Source: Thermoplasmata archaeon (lineage in GTDB: Archaea > Thermoplasmatota > Thermoplasmata > Lutacidiplasmatales > UBA184). Taken from it: DNA of 21,933 nt. The stretch covers positions 1-21,933 of the forward strand of contig JASHTC010000138.1 in NCBI GenBank assembly GCA_030040755.1. The letters run 5' to 3'. This document shows, piece by piece, positions 7,000 to 13,629 of the stretch (its first letter is position 1; each line of letters starts with the position of its first letter). Below the pieces are notes generated by a model. It ran no database searches and had not been told where the DNA came from. It worked only from the letters and a program-made list of their open reading frames with translations. The position numbers were made by a program, and so were the translations under genes.

Positions 7000-8307
7000 T
7001 TACGGGAGCGGCAGCGGCGACGTGGTGCCCCCGTAGTCGCCGATTCCCGTGGCGACGAACTGGAGCCCGTCCCCGGCGGGGTCCGAGGTGCCCATGTCGA
7101 TCTCGATCGTGTCGACCGGGGTGAGCGCCGTCCCGGGCCCGGCCGGGGGGTGGTAGGTCGTCCAGGCGACCAGCATCTCCAGCGTCAGGCTGGGCGAGGA
7201 CTGCGCGACCACCATCCCGCTGACGTTGAGGACGGAGAACCCTCCGTCGCTGGCGAGGACGTCGGGCTGCCCGCTCGCACGGTCGACCTCGAACAGCACG
7301 CTGCTGAGGTTGACGGTCGACTGTGCCACCGTGAGCGTGTAGACGTAGTCCCCGGCCCGGCATCCGTTCTCGGCGTACGTATCCCCGCTGGGGCATGTGG
7401 TCCCGACGGGGTTTTCCGTGCCGAAGGCGGAACCGATCGGGGTCCTCGAGGTGCCGGGACAGCCGACGGCATGGTTGTACTGTACCTCCAGGATGGCGCC
7501 GTTCGTCGCGTTCACCGCGGCCACGAGGCTCCCTCCCCGGTCCGCCACGGACGAGGCCGGCTCGGCCGCAAGTCCCAGACCGCACTCGGAGTACTGCACG
7601 TACCACGCGGGCTCGGCGGGATGCCGCCCCTGCGTCTCGTTCAGCAGGGTAAAGGTGGCATTGGCCGAGGTGTAGTTGTGCAGGAAGGCCTCCACGGTGG
7701 CGTTGCCGAGGAGCGCGGCCGCGACCTGCGTGCTGTCGAGCACGTTGGGGCCGACCGGCTGGATGTACGGGCCGGGAGTACCGCAGCCGGCCCCACTGGT
7801 GACGCCCCACTCGGTCGCCTGCCCGCCGGAGACCTCGATCGTCAGCTCGGCCGTCCGCGCCGCATCAAAGAAGAAGAAGTACCAGAACGCGAACTCCCCG
7901 TTCGAGTACGCCCCGGTGTACCCGGGGACCGAGACCTCTCCGGTACCTCCCGACCGGGTGCACGAGGCGGGGAGGGATGTGGTGTTGGTGTACCCCTGGG
8001 TTAGGTCGGCCCCCAAGGCCGCGTAGAGGCTCCAGGGAGCGGACGCAACGCTCGCAGCTGCGGAGTTCGCGAGCCCCTCCGCACTCGAGTAGGAGGTCGT
8101 CGGAGTACTCGCCTCGGAGGAAGGGAGGTGGACTACCCCGGCGATCCCGAGCCCCACCACCGCCGCGACGACGACCACGATCGCGACGACCACGATCAGG
8201 AGGCGGTGGGAGGCGTCCGGCGAGAGCGTCCCTGGAGGGGACCCCGAGGGAGCACCGGGACCGGTGGGCGGAGGCGTCGTCGCGCTGGGTGCACCCGGCC
8301 CGGTCAT
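7000..8307 (-). CDS. Membrane-anchored extracytoplasmic protein, function unknown
   Basis: From ATG 8307 this is 435 residues. A Pro/Gly/Ser-rich cytoplasmic leader of about 34 residues is followed by one strong hydrophobic helix (LLIVVVAIVVVVAAVVGLGIAGVV, about 35-58). The remainder looks extracytoplasmic: Ser/Thr/Gly-rich, with eight N-X-S/T sequons (for example NTT, NAT, NYT, NET, NLS, NVS) and six Cys outside the membrane. No domain is recognised. Four consecutive Phe in FWYFFFFDAAR stand out. An in-frame ATG at 8343 would add 12 residues. I prefer 8307 because GAGG sits five bases before it and an AT-rich patch near 8337-8345 lies about 33 bases upstream. It is convergent with orc1 and downstream of the aldehyde dehydrogenase pair by 138 bases, in which I see only that AT-rich patch. 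Confidence 0.75.
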   Translation of the reverse strand: MTGPGAPSATTPPPTGPGAPSGSPPGTLSPDASHRLLIVVVAIVVVVAAVVGLGIAGVVHLPSSEASTPTTSYSSAEGLANSAAASVASAPWSLYAALGADLTQGYTNTTSLPASCTRSGGTGEVSVPGYTGAYSNGEFAFWYFFFFDAARTAELTIEVSGGQATEWGVTSGAGCGTPGPYIQPVGPNVLDSTQVAAALLGNATVEAFLHNYTSANATFTLLNETQGRHPAEPAWYVQYSECGLGLAAEPASSVADRGGSLVAAVNATNGAILEVQYNHAVGCPGTSRTPIGSAFGTENPVGTTCPSGDTYAENGCRAGDYVYTLTVAQSTVNLSSVLFEVDRASGQPDVLASDGGFSVLNVSGMVVAQSSPSLTLEMLVAWTTYHPPAGPGTALTPVDTIEIDMGTSDPAGDGLQFVATGIGDYGGTTSPLPLP

Positions 8308-8445
8308 GGGGGGCCTCACAAGGACAGCGGCATCGGAGTACATGAAACCTCATCCAACGCGATCCGGGCCCGCTCGCGGTCCTCGGCCCAGGAACCGGTG
8401 GGTCCCCGGAGGGTCGGCCAGCGCCCGGAGGGAGGAGGGTCGCTC

Positions 8446-8652
8446 TCAGGCGGTCTCGGAATCGGTCGTCTCGGCGCGAAGGTGCTCGGAACTCACCGCC
8501 CGCCTCCGGGCCCGTTCCTGTCGAAGCTCCCGCAGGTCCCGTTCGAGCTCCCGGAGCTCGGAGGCGGCCCGTCGCACTCGGAGTCGCGCTATCCCCTCGA
8601 GCGCGGCGATCTCGCGCTCCAGCTGGTCGTCCGAGCCCCGGAAGCCGCTCAT
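8446..8652 (-). CDS. Small charged helical (coiled-coil-like) protein
   Basis: The 68 residues begin MSGFRGSDDQLEREIAALEG and continue as an almost unbroken run of Glu, Arg and Leu spaced as an amphipathic helix (ASELRELERDLRELRQERARRR), ending in a polar tail. The ATG (8652-8650) overlaps the TGA of the aldehyde dehydrogenase gene as ATGA, a classic translational-coupling junction, which is the main reason to believe it is real. The same frame stays open far upstream, antisense-free but overlapping the dehydrogenase in another frame; that part is a shadow. The function is unknown. A dimeric coiled coil that associates with the dehydrogenase or with nucleic acid is possible but unsupported. 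Confidence 0.65.
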   Translation of the reverse strand: MSGFRGSDDQLEREIAALEGIARLRVRRAASELRELERDLRELRQERARRRAVSSEHLRAETTDSETA

Positions 8653-10145
8653 GCCGCGGATTCGGAGTCGATCTGCGCCTTCTGGAGCTTGTCGGAGAAG
8701 TCGACGAAGACCGTCTTGACCTCGGTGAACTCCTCGATCGCCGCCGAGCCCGCCTCCCGGCCCCCGTTCCCGGTATTCTTGATCCCGCCGAAGGGGAGCT
8801 GGACCTCGGCCCCGATGGTGGGCGCGTTGACGTAGGTGATCCCGGCCTCGAGGTCCTCCACCGCCCGGAACGCCCGGTTCACGTCGCGCGTGTAGATTGC
8901 CGAGGAGAGGCCGTAGTCGACGTCGTTGGCGACCCGGACCGCGTCCCCGTAGTCGGCGACCTTGATCACGGAGAGGACCGGGCCGAAGATCTCCTCCTTG
9001 GATATCCGGGTCCCGTGTCGGGTCTCGAAGATCGTCGGCGCGATGTAGTAGCCGCGGTCGTAGAGCCCCCCCGTCAGCTTCTCGCCGCCGCAGACCAGCT
9101 TGGCCTCCTTCTTGCCGATCGCGATGTACTCGAGGATCTTCTTCTCCTGGTCCTCGGAGGCGACCGGGCCCATCCCCGTCGCCGGGTCCAGCGGGTCGCC
9201 CACGCTGAAGGTCTTGAGCCGTCGGGTGAGCATGGAGAGGAACTCGTCGTACACCTTCTCGTGCAGGATCAGGCGGCTGGTCGCGGTGCACCGCTGGCCG
9301 CTGGTCCCGAACGCCCCGAACAGGACCCCCTCGAGCGCGAGTGGCAGGTTCGCATCGTCCATGATGATCACCGGGTTCTTGCCACCGAGCTCGAGGTGGA
9401 CCATCTTGAGCTGGTGCGCGCCGCGGACGTAGACGTCCCGGCCCGCGTCGACCCCGCCCGTGAAGGAGACCGCCCGGACCCTCGGGTCCTCGACCAGGGC
9501 CTTTCCCACGACCCCGCCCGAGCCGGTCACGAAGTTCAGGACGCCGGCGGGGAGCCCGGCCGCTTCGTAGACCTTGACGACCTCGGCCGCACAGCGGGCC
9601 GTGTTGGAGGCAGGCTTGAAGACGACCGTGTTGCCCGTGATGAGGGCGGCCGCGATCTTCCAGTTCGGGATGGCGGTCGGGAAGTTCCACGGGGTGATGC
9701 ACGCCACCACGCCCTTGGCCTGACGGACCGTCAGGCAGAATTTCGAGCGCAGCTCGGAAGGGACCGTCTCGCCGAACAGGCGGCGTCCCTCTCCGGCCAT
9801 GTAGCCGATGAAGTCGATCGCCTCCTGCACGTCCCCGAGCCCCTCCGCGATGACCTTGCCCATCTCCTGCGTGACGATCTGGCCGACCGCGGACTTCCGC
9901 TCTCGGAGGAGGCGCGCCGCACTCAGCAGGAGCTCGCCCCGCATCGGGGCCGGGGTATCCCGCCAGGCCGGGAAGGCGAGCTGGGCCGCATCGACGGCTC
10001 GGGTGACGTCGGCCGGCGTCGCGGAGACGAACGACGAGATCGGCTCCTTGGTCGCCGGGTTGATGGTCTGGAACCGGGCGGCCTTCGGGGGGGTGACCCA
10101 CTTTCCGTTGATGAACAGTCCGAACTCCTCGACCTTCGACGACAT
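8649..10145 (-). CDS. NAD(P)+-dependent aldehyde dehydrogenase
   Basis: The protein has 498 residues from ATG 10145, the normal ALDH-superfamily length. Visible motifs are LFINGKW at the N-terminus, ITPWNFPTAIPNWKIAAALITGNTVVFKPA (cofactor and Asn site), SFTGG, LELGGKNPVIIMDDA with the general-base Glu, and FGTSGQRCTATSR with the catalytic Cys. EEIFGPVLSVIKV and YVNAPTIGAEVQLPFGGIKNTGNGGREAG complete the set. It oxidises an aldehyde to the acid. The ending 'NAPTxGAExQLPFGG...GN' recalls 2,5-dioxopentanoate / alpha-ketoglutarate semialdehyde dehydrogenases, but the substrate is not certain. An in-frame ATG at 10217 would add 24 poorly conserved residues. GGAGGG at 10155-10160 favours 10145. 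It is followed by the coupled 68-residue gene. Confidence 0.92.
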   Translation of the reverse strand: MSSKVEEFGLFINGKWVTPPKAARFQTINPATKEPISSFVSATPADVTRAVDAAQLAFPAWRDTPAPMRGELLLSAARLLRERKSAVGQIVTQEMGKVIAEGLGDVQEAIDFIGYMAGEGRRLFGETVPSELRSKFCLTVRQAKGVVACITPWNFPTAIPNWKIAAALITGNTVVFKPASNTARCAAEVVKVYEAAGLPAGVLNFVTGSGGVVGKALVEDPRVRAVSFTGGVDAGRDVYVRGAHQLKMVHLELGGKNPVIIMDDANLPLALEGVLFGAFGTSGQRCTATSRLILHEKVYDEFLSMLTRRLKTFSVGDPLDPATGMGPVASEDQEKKILEYIAIGKKEAKLVCGGEKLTGGLYDRGYYIAPTIFETRHGTRISKEEIFGPVLSVIKVADYGDAVRVANDVDYGLSSAIYTRDVNRAFRAVEDLEAGITYVNAPTIGAEVQLPFGGIKNTGNGGREAGSAAIEEFTEVKTVFVDFSDKLQKAQIDSESAA

Positions 10146-10154
10146 GACCGGAGA

Positions 10155-10160
10155 CCCTCC
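10155..10160 (-). promoter_or_regulatory. Ribosome binding site deciding the aldehyde dehydrogenase start
   Basis: GGAGGG on the minus strand lies nine bases before the ATG ending at 10145. No comparable site precedes the upstream in-frame ATG at 10217, so 10145 is the better start. Confidence 0.5.
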
Positions 10161-10181
10161 GGCGGCCGAATCCCCGTCGAG

Positions 10182-10191
10182 GGTACATAGG
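10182..10191 (-). promoter_or_regulatory. Putative TATA box for aldehyde dehydrogenase
   Basis: The minus strand reads CCTATGTACC, with AAACT just before it. It is about 40 bases upstream of the ATG at 10145, allowing a leader of some 12 bases. It lies in the divergent intergenic region shared with serS. Confidence 0.4.
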
Positions 10192-10265
10192 AGTTTGCCG
10201 GGGGCATGGCACGGCATGGGTGGGCCGGTCGGGCACCGCCCCGAACGGCCGGAGGTCCGGGAGGC

Positions 10266-10277
10266 AAAGACTATTGG
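10266..10277 (+). promoter_or_regulatory. Putative TATA box for serS
   Basis: AAAGACTATTGG stands out as AT-rich. Its centre is about 29 bases before the GTG at 10301, where the SerRS homology begins, predicting a leaderless mRNA. No Shine-Dalgarno sequence is seen before that GTG. Confidence 0.5.
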
Positions 10278-10300
10278 ACAGCAGGCCTGCCGCTCCCGCC

Positions 10301-11653
10301 GTGATCGACCTCGAGCTCATCCGCCGGGAACCCGAGAAGGTCGAGGCGAACCTCGCCCGCCGACGGAACCCCGACTACCTCCGCCTCCTCACCGAGGCCC
10401 GGGCGGCGGACGCCCAGTGGCGCTCGGCCCTGCGGGTAGCGGACAACCTGCGACGCCGCCGCAACGAGCTCAGCCATCGCATGGCCGAGGCCCGAGGTCA
10501 GGGGGGCCCGTCTCCCGAGCTCACCGCCGAGGCGAAGTCGATCCCGGACCAGCTGAAGACGACCGAGGCCGGGGAGCGGGAGCTTCGGAAGACCCGGGAT
10601 GCGCTGCTGCGTCGCCTGCCCAACCTGCTCGACGACTCCGTGCCGTACGGCAAGGACGACTCGGAGAACGTCGTCGTCGCGACGTGGGGAACGCCCCGGC
10701 CGGGCGGGGTGGGGCTCCGGTCGCACGGCGAGCTGCTGGAGGCGCTCGGCATGGGGGAGTTCGAGCGGGCTCACCGCGCGAGCGGCAGCGGCTTCTACTA
10801 CCTCTCGGGACCGTTCGTCCTGCTGGACCTCGCCCTGCAGCGCTTCGCGCTCGACCTGCTGGTCTCGCGGGGGTTCACGCCCGTCGCCCCGCCGTACATG
10901 CTCCGCCGGGAACCGTACGAGGGGGTCACCGACCTCGCGGACTTCGAGAACGTGATGTACAAGGTCGAGGGCGAGGACCTCTACCTCATCGCGACGAGCG
11001 AGCACCCGCTCGCGGCGCTCCACATGGGAGAGATCCTGGACGAGGACACCCTCCCGATCCGGTTGGCCGGGGTGAGCATGAACTTCCGCAAGGAGATCGG
11101 CGGGCACGGGGTCGACCAGAAGGGGATCTTCCGGACCCACCAGTTCTCGAAGGTCGAGCAGTTCGTGTTCTGCCGTCCGGAGCAGTCCCCCGAGATCCTC
11201 GAGGAGCTCCGGACGAACGCGGAGGAGGTCTTCCGGCGGGTGGAGGTGCCGTACCGCGTCGTGAACGTCTGCACGGGGGACGTCGGCACCGTCGCCGCGA
11301 AGAAGTACGACGTCGAGGCGTGGTTTCCGCGCCAGCAGGCCTACCGCGAGGTCGTCAGCTGCTCGAACTGTACGGACTACCAGGCCCGTCGGCTGGGGAT
11401 CCGGCTCGGCAAGGCCGGGCGGCCCGAGAAGAGCGTGCCCCACACGCTCAACTCGACGGCGGTCGCGACGTCCCGGGCGCTCGCGGTGATCCTCGAGCAG
11501 TATCAGCGGCCCGACGGCTCGGTGACGATCCCGGAGGTGCTGCGGCCGTACCTCGGTGGGATGGCCGCCCTGAACCCGCCGAGCCAGGGCGCGCCGGACC
11601 CGGGTCCGGCCCGGACCCGCCGGCGGCCCGCACCGTCGCGCCAGGGGAAGTGA
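10301..11653 (+). CDS. serS: Seryl-tRNA synthetase (class II, common type)
   Basis: This 450-residue protein starts IDLELIRREPEKVEANLARR. The long charged helical hairpin that grips the tRNA-Ser variable arm covers about residues 30-105. The class II core follows: GSGFYYLSGPFVLLDLALQRFALD, the serine-site segment LIATSEHPLAALHMGEIL, motif 2 in MNFRKEIGG...GIFRTHQFSKVEQF, and VSCSNCTDYQARRLGIR. Motif 3 lies in HTLNSTAVATSRALAVILEQYQ...IPEVLRPYLGG. It charges tRNA-Ser with serine. It is the widespread bacterial/archaeal type, not the rare methanogen type. The frame is open 27 codons further upstream, but homology begins at GTG 10301. A basic Pro/Arg-rich tail of about 25 residues follows the normal end. 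Confidence 0.96.
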   Translation: MIDLELIRREPEKVEANLARRRNPDYLRLLTEARAADAQWRSALRVADNLRRRRNELSHRMAEARGQGGPSPELTAEAKSIPDQLKTTEAGERELRKTRDALLRRLPNLLDDSVPYGKDDSENVVVATWGTPRPGGVGLRSHGELLEALGMGEFERAHRASGSGFYYLSGPFVLLDLALQRFALDLLVSRGFTPVAPPYMLRREPYEGVTDLADFENVMYKVEGEDLYLIATSEHPLAALHMGEILDEDTLPIRLAGVSMNFRKEIGGHGVDQKGIFRTHQFSKVEQFVFCRPEQSPEILEELRTNAEEVFRRVEVPYRVVNVCTGDVGTVAAKKYDVEAWFPRQQAYREVVSCSNCTDYQARRLGIRLGKAGRPEKSVPHTLNSTAVATSRALAVILEQYQRPDGSVTIPEVLRPYLGGMAALNPPSQGAPDPGPARTRRRPAPSRQGK

Positions 11654-11687
11654 CTAAGCCTCCGCGCAGCTATCGTCCCGAGGCCTC

Positions 11688-13421
11688 GTGGGAACCCAGC
11701 GCCGCCTGGAGGAGTTCGTCGCGACGGGCGAGCCCGCTCCGCCGCCCGGCGCCCCCTACCGACGGGACCGGCCCCCCGGTTTTCCCGAGGTCTGGCGGGT
11801 AGCGGAGGGGTTGGTCGAGCACCCGCTGCTTCGGCCCTGCGTCCTCCGGGGACTCCCCTTCCAGATCGAGCTAGCGCGGACCGGCCTCGACGAGGACCTC
11901 CTGGTCGTACTCCCGACCGGTCTCGGCAAGACGGTCATCGCGGCCCTGGTGGCCGCCGAGGTGCTCCGTCGCCAGGACGGCAAGGTCTTGGTGCTCGCCC
12001 CCACGCGGCCCCTGGTCCAGCAGCACGCCGACTCCTTCCGGCACTGGCTGGTCCCGCTCCACACCGCGCGGTTCACCGGCACCGTCAAGCGGCCGGTCCG
12101 CGAGGGGACTTGGAGCGACGCGGACCTCGTATTCGCGACCCCGGAGATCGTCCAGAATGACCTAGCGGCCGGGCGGTACGACCTCCGCGACGTCGCGCTG
12201 GTCGTCTTCGACGAGGCCCACCACGCGGTCGGGAAGTACGTCTACGTGCCCATCGCCGAGCGATACCGGGCGGGGCGGCCGACCGGCGGCCGGGTGCTGG
12301 GGCTCACCGCCTCCCCCGGGGGCAAGGACGAACGGATCGAGGAGGTCGTGGGGCATCTCGGCGTCCAGCGGGTCGAGGCGCGCAGCCGGGAGGACCCCGG
12401 CGTGGCGGAGTACGTCCACCCGATCGATGTCGACTACGTCTGGGTCGACCTCCCTCCGGTCGCCCAGCGCATCCGCACGGCGCTCGAGGAGGCGGCCCAT
12501 GAGTCGGCCCGTAAGCTCCAGAGGATGGGCTTCCTCCGGAAGAAGCCGATCACCTCCCTCTCGGTGAAGGACCTGATCGCGCTCCGGGCCGAGATCTTCG
12601 CCCGCCCGGGGCCGATGGTGCGCCGGTTCGGTCCCCTCTTCCACCAGCTTGTCCTCCTGCACCTCCACCACGCCCAGGAGCGGCTCGAGACCCAGGGCCT
12701 CGCTCCCTTCGTCCAGTACCTGGAACGGGTGGGCGCCAAGCCGAAGCCGTCCCGGGGCGACCGGGCCTTCCTGATGCTCCCCCAGGTGGTCCGCTCGCGT
12801 CAGGAAGCCGAGGAGTTCCTCCGGACCTCGAAGGAGCCCTCCCATCCCAAGCTCGACGCCCTGGTTACCCTCGTCGGGGAGGTTCTCGACCGGGCCGATG
12901 GCCGGAGGGTCCGCGTGCTGGTGTTCGCCCAGTACCGGGACACCATCCAGTCGATCCAGGAGAGGCTGGAGCATCAGGGGTGGAAGGTGGGCCGGTTCGT
13001 CGGTCAGGCCACCCGTGACCCGGAGGACAAGGGGATGAACCAGAAGGAGCAGGCGCAGGTCCTGGCCGGGTTCCGGGCGGGGAGCTTCCCGGTCATGGTC
13101 GCAAGCAGCGTGGCGGAGGAGGGCCTCGACGTCCCGGATGTCGACCTCGTCGTCTTCTTCGAGTCGGTCCCGAGCGAGATCCGTGCGATCCAGCGCCGCG
13201 GGCGCACCGGACGGAGCTCGCTCGGACGGGTCGTCGTCCTCCTGACCCGGGAGACCCGGGACGTCCAGTACCAGGCCGCGGAGGTGCGGCGGGAGCGGGC
13301 GATGCGCCGCATCGTCCGTCGGCTCTCGGCCGAGGGCCGGGAGCGCCGGGCCCGGGAGGCCGGGACCCCGCTCCGGCGGGCTCGGGGGAAGCGGCCGCGC
13401 GCCGCGGCCTCCGAGGGATAA
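11688..13421 (+). CDS. Hef-like superfamily 2 DNA helicase (no nuclease domain)
   Basis: The 577-residue protein resembles the helicase half of archaeal Hef (XPF/Mph1/FANCM family). Motif I is LPTGLGKT (75-82) and motif Ia LAPTRPLVQQH. The DEAH box is DEAHHAVG (175-182) and motif III GLTASPGG. An insert of charged helices lies between the two RecA domains (about 240-380). Domain 2 carries VLVFAQYRDT, motif V VASSVAEEGLDVPDVDLVVFFE and motif VI AIQRRGRTGR. Hef acts on stalled forks and branched DNA. Full-length Hef ends in an ERCC4 nuclease and HhH; here the protein stops after a basic Arg-rich tail with no nuclease motif, so it is a stand-alone helicase. The start is GTG 11688, 34 bases after serS, so cotranscription is likely. 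Confidence 0.9.
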   Translation: MGTQRRLEEFVATGEPAPPPGAPYRRDRPPGFPEVWRVAEGLVEHPLLRPCVLRGLPFQIELARTGLDEDLLVVLPTGLGKTVIAALVAAEVLRRQDGKVLVLAPTRPLVQQHADSFRHWLVPLHTARFTGTVKRPVREGTWSDADLVFATPEIVQNDLAAGRYDLRDVALVVFDEAHHAVGKYVYVPIAERYRAGRPTGGRVLGLTASPGGKDERIEEVVGHLGVQRVEARSREDPGVAEYVHPIDVDYVWVDLPPVAQRIRTALEEAAHESARKLQRMGFLRKKPITSLSVKDLIALRAEIFARPGPMVRRFGPLFHQLVLLHLHHAQERLETQGLAPFVQYLERVGAKPKPSRGDRAFLMLPQVVRSRQEAEEFLRTSKEPSHPKLDALVTLVGEVLDRADGRRVRVLVFAQYRDTIQSIQERLEHQGWKVGRFVGQATRDPEDKGMNQKEQAQVLAGFRAGSFPVMVASSVAEEGLDVPDVDLVVFFESVPSEIRAIQRRGRTGRSSLGRVVVLLTRETRDVQYQAAEVRRERAMRRIVRRLSAEGRERRAREAGTPLRRARGKRPRAAASEG

Positions 13422-13430
13422 ACCTTCCGA

Positions 13431-13452
13431 AGCGGCACGATAGACTGCCGCT
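13431..13452. repeat. Inverted repeat upstream of kdp promoter (operator or helicase-gene hairpin)
   Basis: There are perfect seven-base arms, AGCGGCA (13431-13437) and TGCCGCT (13446-13452), with an eight-base spacer. The repeat lies ten bases after the helicase stop codon and about a dozen bases before the kdp TATA box. It could be an operator for a regulator of kdp, or a terminator-like hairpin for the helicase mRNA. No T-tract follows, which slightly favours an operator. Confidence 0.45.
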
Positions 13453-13463
13453 CGCGGATTCAC

Positions 13464-13472
13464 GTTAAATAG
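13464..13472 (+). promoter_or_regulatory. TATA box of the kdp operon
   Basis: GTTAAATAG is the best TATA match in this stretch. It is about 37 bases before the kdpF ATG at 13505, predicting transcription start near 13495 and a very short leader. An inverted repeat sits just upstream. Confidence 0.6.
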
Positions 13473-13504
13473 CGAGGTCCGGGTCCAACCGTCTCAAGGC
13501 GTCG

Positions 13505-13618
13505 ATGAGTTCCCCGAACTGGGTCGCTCAGAACCTCGGCCTGACCGCGCTCACCCTGATTTCCCTCGCGCTGACGCTCTACCTCATCTACGCCATGCTC
13601 CATCCCGAGAAGTTCTGA
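13505..13618 (+). CDS. kdpF: KdpF, small stabilising subunit of the Kdp K+ pump
   Basis: This is a 37-residue peptide from ATG 13505 to TGA 13616-13618. It has a short polar N-terminus, one hydrophobic helix (LTALTLISLALTLYLIYAML) and the ending HPEKF. A single helix closing on Tyr-x-x-Tyr-Ala-x-x-x-Pro-Glu-x-Phe is the usual KdpF form, and it lies immediately before kdpA as in other kdpFABC operons. KdpF sits in the membrane between KdpA and KdpB and stabilises the complex. Its stop codon overlaps the start of the kdpA ribosome binding site. Gene finders easily miss it because of its size. Confidence 0.85.
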   Translation: MSSPNWVAQNLGLTALTLISLALTLYLIYAMLHPEKF

Positions 13619-13624
13619 GGAGGT
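13619..13624 (+). promoter_or_regulatory. Strong ribosome binding site for kdpA
   Basis: GGAGGT lies five bases before the GTG at 13630, directly after the kdpF stop. It fixes the kdpA start and is one of the clearest Shine-Dalgarno sites in the window, where many first genes appear leaderless. Confidence 0.75.
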
Positions 13625-13629
13625 AGGTC

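Noticed and set aside
5612..7810. Very long open frame on the minus strand across orc1
   Set aside because: It is antisense to orc1 and shifts through the neighbouring gene. Its composition is Arg/Gly/Ala-rich with no motif, as expected for antisense frames in GC-rich DNA.
8653..10320. Open frame continuous with the 68-residue helical protein, running through the aldehyde dehydrogenase in another frame
   Set aside because: Only the last 68 residues after the ATGA junction look like protein; the rest is an Arg/Gly-rich shadow of the dehydrogenase gene.
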